From assembly GCF_003992015.1 (NCBI RefSeq), contig NZ_RQVK01000001.1, forward strand, positions 1 to 64,000: 64,000 bases of DNA, given 5' to 3'. The DNA comes from Veillonella sp. VA137 (GTDB lineage Bacteria; Bacillota; Negativicutes; Veillonellales; Veillonellaceae). The notes below the pieces were generated by a model. The model worked only from the letters and a program-made list of their open reading frames with translations. It searched no databases and was not told the DNA's origin. This document shows, in pieces, positions 7,645-16,571 of the stretch. Positions within the stretch are counted from its first letter, which is position 1; each line of letters starts with the position of its first letter. The translations under genes and the position numbers were made by a program.

Positions 7645-10245
7645 ATGGGCAAGAAACAAACGCCTATGATGGAGCAGTATTTTAGTATTAAAGCTCGCTA
7701 TGAAAAGGAACTATTATTTTTTCGGTTAGGCGACTTTTACGAGCTTTTTTACGACGATGCTATCACCGCATCACGAGAATTGAATATCACCTTAACAGGT
7801 CGCAATGCGGGTGAAGAAGATAAAGCTCCTATGTGTGGCGTTCCTTTCCATTCTGCAGAATCCTATATTGAAAAACTCATCAGTAAAGGCTACAAGGTAG
7901 CCATCTGTGAACAAGTGGAAGATCCTAAAGAGGCAAAGGGCATCGTAAAACGTGATGTCATCCGTGTCATCACACCAGGCACAGTACTCAGTGAAAATGG
8001 TACGAAAGATGGAGAAAATAACTTTTTAGCCTTGACCTATGAAACAGGGGGGCAGCGCATTGTGTTGTTCACGGATATCACTACTGGTGAAGTGATTTGG
8101 GAACGCATGGATTGCGGTAGTGAAAGTTCTTTATTTGATGCTTTCACCATGTATCAACCAAAAGAGCTTATCCTAGCTGGTAGTAGTGAATTACCTACTA
8201 GTATCCAAGATTTTTTGACACGTCAAATGTCAGGCATAGCCTTGTCTCCGTTCACGCCTACAGAAACTATAGACAGTATTCGTCTAAAAGGTCGTGAACA
8301 TTTTTCTGACGCCGGCTTGCTAGAAGAAGATGTATTAGAAGCCTTAGGTTATGTAATTCTCTATTTACAAGAAATTATTAAAACAGATACGTCTCACATT
8401 AATTATGTGCACCAACTATCTGTGGGAGACCGCATGATATTGGACACATCTTGTTTGCGCCATTTGGAGATTACAAGAAATGTTCGAGATGGATCTAAAA
8501 AAGGTACACTCCTAGATGTACTAGATAAAACATTAACCCCTATGGGGGCTCGCATGTTGAAACAGTGGATTGAGCATCCTTTAATGGATATCCATCGCAT
8601 CGTGCGCCGTCAAATGGGAATAGGTGAATCTATTGATAATCCGACCATGCGTAGTCAACTGCGTTCTTTATTAACTTCTGTCTATGACTTTGAACGCATT
8701 CTAAGCCGTGTAGAAACGGGGAGTGTGTCTCCTAGAGATTTTGCCTCCTTACGAGAATCTTTGCGGGTCTTACCGATGATTCAAGAGGTAATACAACATT
8801 GTACCTCTAATATTCTTCAAGACTGTCATATTATGATTCATACTCATGATGACCTATGTGACCTCTTAACACGTGCTATCGTGGATCAGCCGTCGTTAGC
8901 GTTGAAAGATGGTCATGTCATCCGTGATGGATACAGTGCAGAATTAGATGAATTACGTTCTTTGGCTACCAATAGTCAAGAGTGGCTACATCGCTTAGAA
9001 GAAGAGGCGAAACAAGCTACAGGGATTCGCCTAAAAACAGGATACAATAAAGTATTTGGCTACTATTTTGAAGTGTCCCAAGGGCAAGTAGGTTTAGTGC
9101 CAGATTATTTCATCCGTAAACAAACCTTAACCAATGCGGAGCGCTATATAACACCAGAGCTAAAAGAGTTTGAAATAAAAATGCTCAATGCAAAAGAGCA
9201 GATTCAAAAGTTGGAATATTCTTTGTATCAAGACTTGCGCCTTAAGGCAAAAGAAAATATTAAAGAGATCCAAGAGACGGCTCGTGGCATTGCCCAATTA
9301 GACGTGATTTTGAGCTTAGGGGAAGTGGCTTTTACCAACAAATATATATGTCCTACTATTGTTACAAATGGGGCCATTTCCATCAAAGATGGTCGCCATC
9401 CAGTGATTGAAACCTTGCTGAAACAGGAATTGTTCATTCCTAATGACGTGGTGTTGAACCATTCCGAAGAAGAGTTCATTCTTATTACAGGTCCTAACAT
9501 GGCAGGTAAATCGACATACATGCGTCAAGTGGCTTTGCTCATGATTATGGCACAAATTGGATCTTTCATTCCAGCGAGAGAGGCCACTATTGCTCCTGTG
9601 GACAGAATTTTTACCCGCGTCGGTGCCAGTGATGATATCTCTACTGGTCAAAGTACTTTCATGGTGGAAATGAAAGAAGTATCCTATATCTTAGAGCATG
9701 CGACGTGCAACAGTCTAGTCATCCTCGATGAAATCGGCCGTGGTACTTCTACCTTTGATGGTCTTAGTATTGCTCGTGCCGTGGTGGAGCACATTTGTGA
9801 AACCATTCACTGTAAAAGTTTGTTTGCCACTCACTATCACGAGTTGATTGAACTAGAAGACCAATATAGTAAACTGAAAAACTATACGGTGGCAGTTAAA
9901 GATAAAGGCAATGATGTGCTATTTTTGCGCCGCATTGTAAAAGGTGGTGCAGACCGCAGTTATGGTATCCATGTGGCTAAATTAGCAGGTCTTCCTAAGG
10001 CTGTTCTAGATCGAGCTAACACAATTCTATCTCATTTGGAAGATGGAAAAGTAGTATCGGAAGCAGTGCCTAAGAAAAAAGAAAAGCCAAGTGCTACAGG
10101 ACCGCTATTCGGGAGTGGTGATTTATTTACACAACCCATTCTGGATCAGTTATTAAAGCTAGATATTATGAGTATGACCCCCATAGAGGCCATCAGTGAA
10201 TTATATCGTTTACAAGAAGAGGCGAAACAAGGAGGTGGCAAGTAA
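7645..10245 (+). CDS. mutS: DNA mismatch repair protein MutS
   Basis: 866 residues, full length for MutS1. The mismatch-reading loop is visible in the N-terminal domain (FFRLGDFYELF near 26-36, carrying the conserved F-x-E at the GDFYELF motif). The ATPase domain has Walker A GPNMAGKST near 616-624, Walker B VILDEIGRGTSTFDG and the ABC-like THYHEL. A C-terminal tail provides dimer or tetramer contacts. It recognises mispairs and recruits MutL, encoded directly downstream with a TAATG overlap. A GAAAGGAG site precedes the ATG. Confidence 0.98.
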   Translation: MGKKQTPMMEQYFSIKARYEKELLFFRLGDFYELFYDDAITASRELNITLTGRNAGEEDKAPMCGVPFHSAESYIEKLISKGYKVAICEQVEDPKEAKGIVKRDVIRVITPGTVLSENGTKDGENNFLALTYETGGQRIVLFTDITTGEVIWERMDCGSESSLFDAFTMYQPKELILAGSSELPTSIQDFLTRQMSGIALSPFTPTETIDSIRLKGREHFSDAGLLEEDVLEALGYVILYLQEIIKTDTSHINYVHQLSVGDRMILDTSCLRHLEITRNVRDGSKKGTLLDVLDKTLTPMGARMLKQWIEHPLMDIHRIVRRQMGIGESIDNPTMRSQLRSLLTSVYDFERILSRVETGSVSPRDFASLRESLRVLPMIQEVIQHCTSNILQDCHIMIHTHDDLCDLLTRAIVDQPSLALKDGHVIRDGYSAELDELRSLATNSQEWLHRLEEEAKQATGIRLKTGYNKVFGYYFEVSQGQVGLVPDYFIRKQTLTNAERYITPELKEFEIKMLNAKEQIQKLEYSLYQDLRLKAKENIKEIQETARGIAQLDVILSLGEVAFTNKYICPTIVTNGAISIKDGRHPVIETLLKQELFIPNDVVLNHSEEEFILITGPNMAGKSTYMRQVALLMIMAQIGSFIPAREATIAPVDRIFTRVGASDDISTGQSTFMVEMKEVSYILEHATCNSLVILDEIGRGTSTFDGLSIARAVVEHICETIHCKSLFATHYHELIELEDQYSKLKNYTVAVKDKGNDVLFLRRIVKGGADRSYGIHVAKLAGLPKAVLDRANTILSHLEDGKVVSEAVPKKKEKPSATGPLFGSGDLFTQPILDQLLKLDIMSMTPIEAISELYRLQEEAKQGGGK

Positions 10246-12263
10246 TGCCAACCATTCATGTCCTAGATGAAACGACTATCAATCAGATAGCAGCCGGTGA
10301 AGTGGTAGAACGCCCTGCCTCTGTTATCAAAGAGTTAGTAGAAAATGCTATCGATGCAGGAGCTACTTCTATTGAAGTAGAAATTGTAGAAGGTGGCATT
10401 GAATATATGCGTATTACCGACAATGGGTGCGGTATGTCCGAAGTAGATGCACGGCTAGCCGTATTGCGTCACGCTACTAGTAAAATTCGCAGTGCTGACG
10501 ATTTATACGATATTGCCTCTTTAGGTTTTCGTGGTGAAGCGATTGCCAGTATTGCCTCTGTATCTAAGTTTACCTTACGGACCCGTCAGGAAACGGATAC
10601 TATGGGCACACGGATTTATATCGAAGGTGGTCATATGGTAGATTGCGATCCATGTGGCACATCGGTGGGCACCTCCATTGAGGTGAAAGATCTATTCTAT
10701 AACACCCCTGCTCGTAGAAAGTTTTTAAAATCTACTCGTACAGAAGCGAATAAGATTCAAGATATGATTGGCAAACTGGCACTGAGCCACACCCATATTG
10801 CTTTCAAATGTATTGTGGATACACGAGTTACCATCATGACACCAGGGAATCATAAGATGGTGGATACTATCGCCGCTCTCTATGGATTTAAAGTTAGTGA
10901 AGATGTATTTCCCATTGCTTATGAGGCGGAAGGTATTTATGTGGAAGGTGTGGTCAGCAAGCCAACGGTACTAAAAAGTAGCCGTCAATGGCAGACGACC
11001 ATCGTAAACCAACGTGTCATTGCCGACAAAGCTATCTACAAGGCTATCGATACGGCGTACCATGCCCTATTACCAAAAGGTGGCTATCCCTTGGTGGTGT
11101 TACAAATCGTAGTACCTCCAGGGACCGTAGATATCAATGTACACCCAAGAAAAAGTGAAGTGAAATTCTCCGATGATAAACCAGTTTTTAAAGCAGTGTA
11201 TAACAGTATTTTACAAGCCTTAGAACATCCGACTCATCACAGGACTAGCCAGCAAGAAGAAACCATTGCTACAGCCATCGACTACGATAAAGTATTCACT
11301 GGACGTTCCCAAGGATTTACAGTGATGCGTGAAAAAACAGAGGCTCTCGTGGATACGATTCGTCAAAAGGGATATACAGCGCCACAGCGCACTGTGTATG
11401 AGCAAGCTAACTTTAACGAAACCCTTGATGTGAATGAAAACTTTGTGCCTAAAAGTTATACTCAAGAGGATAAAGATCGGTTCAGAGCTATCCGTGAATC
11501 ACGGCCTAATTTAGTACCAAGTTCTGTAGAGCCATATATAAACCATACTGGAAATGAATCCGTATCGAGATATCTAAGTGCAGCACAAGGTCTAGCAGAT
11601 GATTCTCACACTGGGGATGCTCTTGGTATAGATAGTTCCTATGATACTGATCATGGTAATTCATATGATACTAATGCTAGTAAAACAGTAGCTAATCATG
11701 GATTGCTTCCTATGGGCCAAGTAGCCTCTTGCTATATTTTGGCAAAAAAAGGCGATGATTTATACATTATCGACCAACATGCAGCGCACGAACGTGTGCG
11801 GTATGACAAACTATGCAAATCATCTGAGTCCATTCCAATGCAGGAATTATTAATGCCTATGCACATGGATGTGAGCGAGGAAGAATTAACATTGGCAGAA
11901 GAACAGAGAGATGCATTGTTAGATTTAGGATTCCAAGTAGACCAAGGAGGACCCACTTCCTTACGTATTGATGGTCATCCTGTGGATATTATTGAAAGCA
12001 AAGTTCCAGAGATTTTACAATATGTATTTTCCTACATGCATGATCATCAAAGTCCAAGTGCAGCCCAATTACGTCATGAAATGTTGGCCTATTCCTCCTG
12101 TCGTGGTGCCATTAAAGCAGGACATAATCTGAACTTGGTACAAATTGATGCCTTATTGAATGATTTATTTACCACAGATAAGCCCTATGTATGTCCTCAT
12201 GGACGACCTACGATTATTAAATTTACACCAGATGAATTAGGAAAATTGTTTTTACGGAGTTAG
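10245..12263 (+). CDS. mutL: DNA mismatch repair protein MutL, endonuclease type
   Basis: 672 residues. The N-terminal GHKL ATPase is complete: ELVENAIDAGAT, DNGCGM and GFRGEAIASI. A low-conservation linker runs from about 330 to 490. The C-terminal domain carries the zinc/endonuclease signature DQHAAHERVRYD plus CRGAIKAGH and CPHGRP. No mutH is expected in this type, because MutL itself nicks. In most endonuclease MutLs the motif reads DQHA-x2-E-x4-E; here the last acid is Asp. The start overlaps the mutS stop. Confidence 0.96.
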   Translation: MPTIHVLDETTINQIAAGEVVERPASVIKELVENAIDAGATSIEVEIVEGGIEYMRITDNGCGMSEVDARLAVLRHATSKIRSADDLYDIASLGFRGEAIASIASVSKFTLRTRQETDTMGTRIYIEGGHMVDCDPCGTSVGTSIEVKDLFYNTPARRKFLKSTRTEANKIQDMIGKLALSHTHIAFKCIVDTRVTIMTPGNHKMVDTIAALYGFKVSEDVFPIAYEAEGIYVEGVVSKPTVLKSSRQWQTTIVNQRVIADKAIYKAIDTAYHALLPKGGYPLVVLQIVVPPGTVDINVHPRKSEVKFSDDKPVFKAVYNSILQALEHPTHHRTSQQEETIATAIDYDKVFTGRSQGFTVMREKTEALVDTIRQKGYTAPQRTVYEQANFNETLDVNENFVPKSYTQEDKDRFRAIRESRPNLVPSSVEPYINHTGNESVSRYLSAAQGLADDSHTGDALGIDSSYDTDHGNSYDTNASKTVANHGLLPMGQVASCYILAKKGDDLYIIDQHAAHERVRYDKLCKSSESIPMQELLMPMHMDVSEEELTLAEEQRDALLDLGFQVDQGGPTSLRIDGHPVDIIESKVPEILQYVFSYMHDHQSPSAAQLRHEMLAYSSCRGAIKAGHNLNLVQIDALLNDLFTTDKPYVCPHGRPTIIKFTPDELGKLFLRS

Positions 12264-12264
12264 T

Positions 12265-13044
12265 ATGTATTTCATTAGCACAAGTTCAAAGACAAATGCA
12301 TATCTCATTGAACAGGCTAAGGAGTTAAGTAAACTTCTACAAATGCCCTATGTGCCACGAAAGCATCAGTCTGTAGAAGAATTATTAGATGTACATCATT
12401 GTGCGGGTGCCTTAGTCATCACCAAGGAAGGTCCTTCGTTTGTGACAAAAGAAGGGATGCCCCATCAATTTCATCTGTCTATGGCACATTTGCGCTTGTT
12501 AGAAATCGACCGTGGACATAGAGACCATCTGCTACGAGCTATCGGCTATGAAACGGTCACATCTGTTTTAGATTGTACCGCTGGATTAGGTTCAGATAGT
12601 GCTGTTATCAGCTATGGTTGTCCACAGTTAACACGTCATACGGCTATTGAAGGACATCCTATCTTGGGGTATATCACCAATTATGGATTTCGACACTTTC
12701 AGCATAAAAATCCTAATGTAACAGAGGCGTTGCGCCGTATTCAATTGGTTATTTGTAACTATCAGGATTACCTAAAACAGATAGAACCTAATCGGTATGA
12801 TGTTATCTATTTGGACCCTATGTTTGAAAATCCTGTTTATGAAAGTCCTCAGTTTCTGCAGTGGCGTGGTCATTTACTAGAATCTAAGATATCTTCAGAC
12901 ATTGTAGAACTCGGCTTGGAAAAATCGAAACGTTTGGTCATTAAAGAGCGAAAAGGTAGTCGTTTATTCAAAGACATTCCACCTATAGAGATGGTGGGTG
13001 GTAAATATAGTTCCATCGCTTATGGTATCTATGAAAGGAGGTAA
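12265..13044 (+). CDS. RsmJ-like class I SAM-dependent methyltransferase
   Basis: 259 residues. The SAM-binding motif I is LDCTAGLGSDSAV (about 97-109) and the catalytic-loop motif is YLDPMFEN (about 187), a pattern shared with RsmJ (16S rRNA m2G1516). The N-terminal 80 residues are less conserved. It starts one base after the mutL stop and runs up to the ribosome-binding site of miaA, so it is in the mutS-mutL-miaA operon. Family assignment is good; the RNA target is inferred. Confidence 0.75.
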   Translation: MYFISTSSKTNAYLIEQAKELSKLLQMPYVPRKHQSVEELLDVHHCAGALVITKEGPSFVTKEGMPHQFHLSMAHLRLLEIDRGHRDHLLRAIGYETVTSVLDCTAGLGSDSAVISYGCPQLTRHTAIEGHPILGYITNYGFRHFQHKNPNVTEALRRIQLVICNYQDYLKQIEPNRYDVIYLDPMFENPVYESPQFLQWRGHLLESKISSDIVELGLEKSKRLVIKERKGSRLFKDIPPIEMVGGKYSSIAYGIYERR

Positions 13045-13045
13045 G

Positions 13046-13993
13046 ATGAACCAGTTAATCACTATTTTGGGTCCTACCGCAGTAGGGAAAACAGCACTTA
13101 CCTTACGGATGGCGGAAACCTTACAATCTCCCGTACTATCTGGAGATGCGTACCAAATTTATAAAGGGTTGACCATTGGCACTGCTAAACCTACCCTTGA
13201 AGAATTGAACAGAGTGCCTCACTATTTCATCGATACTCATGAGCCTAATGACTCGTATAGTGTGGCAGAGTTCAATGCACAAGCTAACACTGTCATATAT
13301 GCTGTTAACAAGGACGGTAAGATTCCCATCTTATCTGGTGGTACAGGGCTGTATGTTCAATCCTTGCTAGAAGGATATGACTTTTTAGATGTACCTCGCA
13401 ATGACAGTTTACGCCTTGAATTAGATAACATTTTTGATACCTCTGGATTAGAAGGTTTGCAAGCCTATGCTAATGAATTGGCTGAAAAAGAAGGTCTTAC
13501 CTTACCATTTCAAGATAAACATCGCCTATACCGTGCGATCGAGTGTGTCTTAGCTGGTGAGGGACATGCCTTATTAACGCCATCAAAAGAAGGATTAGTC
13601 TTTCATGGTCCTGTCATCGGCTTAGAACGGTCCAGGGAAGAACTATACGAACGGATTAACCTTCGAGTAGAGTATATGGTTCGAGATGGCTTATTCGAGG
13701 AAGTAGAACAGCTATTGGAATCTGGTGTAAAACCAGATTCACAGGCTTTCAAAGGCATTGGATATAAAGAGATTATTCCTTACTTTCAAGGGGAATATTC
13801 AAAAGAACGGGCTATTGAATTAGTACAACAACATACACGACAATTTGCAAAGCGGCAAATTACGTGGTATAAACGGATGCCGTATATTCAGTGGATTTCT
13901 ATCACTCCAAATCGCAGTGAAGAAAGTATTTATGAGGAAGCTATGGAGCTGGTTAAAACTAGTTTTGAGTTTTCTATACATAGAAAGGAATAG
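13046..13993 (+). CDS. miaA: tRNA dimethylallyltransferase MiaA
   Basis: 315 residues from the ATG at 13046, which has an AAAGGAGG site just upstream. An in-frame start at 12998 would overlap the previous gene by 47 bases and is rejected. The P-loop GPTAVGKTALT is near the N-terminus, followed by SGDAYQIYKGLTIGTAKP (DMAPP/tRNA site), LSGGTGLYVQ and the C-terminal KRQITWYKR. It prenylates A37 of tRNAs reading U-starting codons, giving the substrate for MiaB. Confidence 0.96.
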   Translation: MNQLITILGPTAVGKTALTLRMAETLQSPVLSGDAYQIYKGLTIGTAKPTLEELNRVPHYFIDTHEPNDSYSVAEFNAQANTVIYAVNKDGKIPILSGGTGLYVQSLLEGYDFLDVPRNDSLRLELDNIFDTSGLEGLQAYANELAEKEGLTLPFQDKHRLYRAIECVLAGEGHALLTPSKEGLVFHGPVIGLERSREELYERINLRVEYMVRDGLFEEVEQLLESGVKPDSQAFKGIGYKEIIPYFQGEYSKERAIELVQQHTRQFAKRQITWYKRMPYIQWISITPNRSEESIYEEAMELVKTSFEFSIHRKE

Positions 13994-13994
13994 A

Positions 13995-15236
13995 ATGACT
14001 GTAGAAGAAATCCGTCAACAGGCTCTTGAGTTAGCTGAAAAAGAGTTCAAAAAATTTGAGCCTGTGGCGTTATATAATACAAAAAAAGTACTGGAAGCAT
14101 TTAAAGAGTGCCAACTTTCAGATTATCATTTTAATGGTACCAGTGGCTATGGTTACAATGATGTAGGCCGTGAGAAACTAGACGAGGTGTTCGCTCACGT
14201 ATTTAAAGGAGAGCGTGCCATCGTGCGCCCTCATTTCGTGTCCGGCACCCATGCATTAGCCACAACCTTGCAAGCTATCTTAGGAAACGGGGCGAAAGGG
14301 AAAGAGTTCGTTTATGCTGTAGGGCAACCATACGATACGATGCAATCCGTCATTGGTGCGTCACGCCATGTGCCAGGATCATTAACAGAGCAAGGTTTCA
14401 TCTATAAAGAAGTTCCTTTGGTGAATAACACTTACGATTTAGAAGGTATTCACCAAGCTATTACAAAAGATACTCGTGTGGTGGTGATCCAACGATCTAG
14501 AGGGTATAGTACGCGAGAACCTTTATCTGTAGAAGACATTGGTACCATTGTGAAAGCTGTAAAAGAAGTGAATCCTGAGACCATAACCTTTGTGGATAAT
14601 TGTTATGGTGAATTTACAGAAATTAGAGAGCCTCTAGAAGTAGGAGCAGATATTATGGCAGGCTCCCTCATTAAAAATGCTGGCGGCGGTATTGCTCCTA
14701 CCGGAGGTTACGTGGTAGGGCGAGATGACCTAGTAGAACAAGTGGGGTATCAATTAACGGCTCCAGGATTGGGTGACCATATGGGATCCTACGCGCCGGG
14801 ATATCGCCTATTCTTCCAAGGATTATTCTTAGCACCTCATGTGGTATTACAAGCCTTGAAAGGAGCTGTCTATACAGCGGCAGTGGGAACCTTATTGGGA
14901 TATGATGTATTTCCAAAAGTCGATGCACCTCGTTTTGATTTGATCCAAGCTATTAACTTACACGGACCAGAAGAAATGGAATACTTCTGCCGTGGCATGC
15001 AAGCCTATAGCCCTGTAGATGCTCATGTACATCCAATCCCAGGAGATATGCCTGGTTACGAAGATAAAATTATCATGGCAGGGGGCACCTTCGTACAAGG
15101 ATCTTCCATTGAACTAAGTGCAGACGGACCAGTACGACCACCGTACACTATCTTTATGCAAGGCGGACTTGTGTTTGAGCACTCTATGCTAGGAATCTTG
15201 GGAGCTGCGGAAGAGATATTAAAACATAGAGGGTAG
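13995..15236 (+). CDS. PLP-dependent methionine gamma-lyase-like/aluminium-resistance family protein (YnbB-like)
   Basis: 413 residues from the ATG at 13995 (GAAAGGAA site; a longer in-frame start would lie inside miaA). It has the fold-type I PLP signatures FVSGTHALATTL (cofactor phosphate loop), TFVDNCYGEFTE (Asp to the pyridine N) and GSLIKNAGGGIAPTGGY, whose Lys should carry PLP. The family is annotated as aluminium-resistance or methionine gamma-lyase-like. In Bacillus the homologue ynbB also lies close to miaA. The physiological reaction is uncertain. It ends the core operon; the next 2 kb is accessory DNA. Confidence 0.82.
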   Translation: MTVEEIRQQALELAEKEFKKFEPVALYNTKKVLEAFKECQLSDYHFNGTSGYGYNDVGREKLDEVFAHVFKGERAIVRPHFVSGTHALATTLQAILGNGAKGKEFVYAVGQPYDTMQSVIGASRHVPGSLTEQGFIYKEVPLVNNTYDLEGIHQAITKDTRVVVIQRSRGYSTREPLSVEDIGTIVKAVKEVNPETITFVDNCYGEFTEIREPLEVGADIMAGSLIKNAGGGIAPTGGYVVGRDDLVEQVGYQLTAPGLGDHMGSYAPGYRLFFQGLFLAPHVVLQALKGAVYTAAVGTLLGYDVFPKVDAPRFDLIQAINLHGPEEMEYFCRGMQAYSPVDAHVHPIPGDMPGYEDKIIMAGGTFVQGSSIELSADGPVRPPYTIFMQGGLVFEHSMLGILGAAEEILKHRG

Positions 15237-15274
15237 AATATTTACTTTTTACTAGTATAGAAAGGGGGGACGAC

Positions 15275-15370
15275 GTGAAAGAATGGATTGAGATTGTCGG
15301 TTCGATAGTAGCCTTACTATTAGAAGCTACCCCACAATGTATATCCATTGCAATACGTCAAATTGAATGA
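15275..15370 (+). CDS. 31-residue hydrophobic peptide, copy 1 of the micro-operon first gene
   Basis: GTG start with AAAGGGGGG upstream. The product begins MKEWIEIVGSIVALLLEA and has a short hydrophobic stretch. I do not recognise it. Support that it is real: the same start, leader and peptide recur 1046 bases away at 16321, and its stop overlaps the next gene's start as ATGA. The second copy is broken by stops, so this copy may be the intact form. It could be a leader peptide or a membrane micropeptide. Confidence 0.5.
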   Translation: MKEWIEIVGSIVALLLEATPQCISIAIRQIE

Positions 15371-15516
15371 AAACAAAAACACAAAAATTCTTGTTAGTGT
15401 TGGCAATTATTGCCTTTGCATCTAACATTTATACAGGTATGAATTGGAGCTCATGGATTAATGGTGCTTTGATTGGTTACCTTTACAGAACATGGATAGG
15501 TGATGATAATGCCTAG
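15367..15516 (+). CDS. 49-residue small membrane protein, copy 1
   Basis: The ATG overlaps the previous stop (ATGA). The N-terminal hydrophobic helix (about 8-23, FLLVLAIIAFASNIY) is followed by YTGMNWSSWINGALIGY, which may be a second short helix or interface segment. The copy at 16413 keeps IYTG-x2-WSSWING, so this motif has been conserved through divergence. The stop overlaps the start of the following gene (ATGCCTAG). Function unknown. Confidence 0.6.
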   Translation: MKTKTQKFLLVLAIIAFASNIYTGMNWSSWINGALIGYLYRTWIGDDNA

Positions 15517-15712
15517 AGGTGGAACACGAGAAGGTGCAGGCCGTAAAGTTGGGTGGCGTAAAGGATATAGCGAGGCTAGACAAGGTCATCAAATCCGATT
15601 GCACGAAGATGAATGGGAAGTAGTTAAAGCATTTGCCAACTTAGTAAAACAAGATATTAATAAAGCGAGAGAAAAGTTAAAAGAATTAGAAGATGAACTG
15701 GTTAAAGTCTAA
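15509..15712 (+). CDS. 67-residue basic protein with a PRGG-x-REGAGRK start, copy 1
   Basis: The chosen ATG at 15509 gives MPRGGTREGAGRKVGWRKGY, the glycine/arginine-rich start seen on many small phage and plasmid proteins. It is followed by QIRLHEDEWEVVKAFANLV and a charged helix. The short strand followed by helices resembles a ribbon-helix-helix or other small DNA-binding fold, but this is inference. Another possible ATG lies three codons upstream. It overlaps the membrane-protein gene by 8 bases, so the three genes are surely one transcript. A diverged copy lies at 16564. Confidence 0.65.
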   Translation: MPRGGTREGAGRKVGWRKGYSEARQGHQIRLHEDEWEVVKAFANLVKQDINKAREKLKELEDELVKV

Positions 15713-15798
15713 TTATTTATTGTTGCTTTAATGAATAACTGAATGTTTAAGAGTTGGAAAAGTTACAAAGCTCTAAAATATAAAAAGGTTTATACAAA

Positions 15799-16031
15799 AT
15801 GGTAAGACTACAAAAACAATATGAAGCAGAGAATATGGTAACATATGATTATTATCCTAATAATGGAACAGATTATGGGACATTTTCAGTAGATAAAACA
15901 ACTCTCAACTTTACGGTTGAATGCTTAGATCCAATCTATCCGGAATTATTTTTTTCAAAGCTTTAATAAAAGTCAAAGAAATGATTGCAAATAATGATTG
16001 CAAGAATGAAGCAAGCATTATATGGTATTGA
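15799..16031 (+). pseudogene. Small gene interrupted by a frameshift at a T7 tract
   Basis: From the ATG at 15799 the frame codes 55 residues (MVRLQKQYEAENMVTYDYYP at the start) and stops at 15966, just after TTATTTTTTTCAAAG. Adding one T (or removing two) in that T7 run continues the frame through IKVKEMIANNDCKNEAS and IIWY to a stop at 16031, giving a product of about 77 residues. This could be a true pseudogene, a slippage-controlled gene, or a sequencing error at a homopolymer. I do not recognise the family; the size suggests an immunity- or accessory-type protein. Confidence 0.5.
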
Positions 16032-16138
16032 TTAATTTAACTTTGAGTTTTATTGATAAGAATTGTATCGGGTATTTTCTGCATAATTTATTAAAAAAGC
16101 TTTACCAATTACTAATATTTTTTGTAGAATAGGTATAA

Positions 16139-16226
16139 GAACTTCTCGAGGTAGAAAATTTGTGGCCTCTACACAACTAGAAATAGGATTGAGATGTGGG
16201 GTAAGCGACACCCACCGAGAAGTATT
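16139..16226 (+). ncRNA. Possible structured RNA upstream of micro-operon copy 2
   Basis: ACTTCTCG (16141-16148) pairs perfectly with CGAGAAGT (16216-16223). Enclosed are a hairpin GTAGA/TCTAC (16151-16172) and a hairpin GTGGG/CCCAC (16196-16215), which makes a three-way junction. An intrinsic terminator follows directly. A -35/-10-like pair (TTTACC at 16102, TAGAAT at 16126, 18-base spacer) lies just upstream. It matches no riboswitch or ncRNA consensus I know. No fold calculation was done, so chance pairing in AT-rich DNA is possible. Confidence 0.35.
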
Positions 16227-16255
16227 AAAACCACTTACATTAGTAGGTGGTTTTT
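16227..16255 (+). terminator. Terminator with the island-specific stem
   Basis: AAACCACTTAC (16228-16238) pairs with GTAGGTGGTTT (16243-16253) through one G-T wobble, followed by T5. Almost the same stem terminates the small gene at 17177, so this terminator sequence occurs twice in the island. Confidence 0.8.
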
Positions 16256-16267
16256 CTATTATTTATC

Positions 16268-16296
16268 TTCATATTTTAATCATAAAAAAGTATAAT
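16268..16296 (+). promoter_or_regulatory. Promoter of micro-operon copy 2
   Basis: TTCATA (16268-16273) and a perfect TATAAT (16291-16296) are 17 bases apart. The pair sits directly between the upstream terminator and the GTG at 16321, so copy 2 has its own transcription start near 16303. Confidence 0.65.
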
Positions 16297-16320
16297 ATAT
16301 GTATGAAGGGAGGCGAAAAC

Positions 16321-16416
16321 GTGAAAGAATGGATTGAGGTTATCGGTTTAATACTAGCTGTACTATTATGAGCAATCCGCCAATGTATATCCATTGTTAC
16401 ACGTTGAACAGAATGA
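16321..16416 (+). pseudogene. First micro-operon gene, copy 2, interrupted by stops
   Basis: Aligned codon by codon with 15275-15370, this copy has the same 96-base length and the same beginning (GTG, MKEWIEVIGLILAVLL). It meets TGA at 16369-16371 after 16 codons and another TGA further on, before the position homologous to the copy 1 stop. GGGAGG lies upstream of the GTG. Either the gene has decayed, or only the hydrophobic 16-residue head matters. Confidence 0.45.
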
Positions 16417-16571
16417 AAATAATATTGAAAGTGTACGTAGTATTAGCAATTGCAGTGTTTATAAGTAAAATTTACACAGGGTTAGATTGGAGTTCATGGA
16501 TAAATGGCTTCGTTGTTAGCTATGCAATTACAGTTGTAGTTAAACTTATGGGCGGTGATAAGAATGCCTAG
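16413..16571 (+). CDS. 52-residue small membrane protein, copy 2
   Basis: The start is placed at the ATG at 16413 because it aligns exactly with the copy 1 start; an upstream in-frame ATG at 16368 would include the decayed first gene. The hydrophobic helix (about 5-20) precedes IYTGLDWSSWINGFVVSY, which shares IYTG-x2-WSSWING with copy 1, and a second hydrophobic stretch follows. The stop overlaps the next start (ATGCCTAG), exactly as in copy 1. Function unknown. Confidence 0.6.
   Translation: MKIILKVYVVLAIAVFISKIYTGLDWSSWINGFVVSYAITVVVKLMGGDKNA

Noticed and set aside
12998-13046. Longer miaA start at 12998
   Set aside because: It overlaps the upstream gene, while the ATG at 13046 follows an AAAGGAGG site and gives the P-loop at the normal position.
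16162-16371. A 69-codon frame beginning at GTG and ending in MKEWIEVIGLILAVLL
   Set aside because: It has no ribosome-binding site, runs through the terminator and the copy 2 promoter, and its only conserved part is the micropeptide with its own GTG and GGGAGG at 16321.
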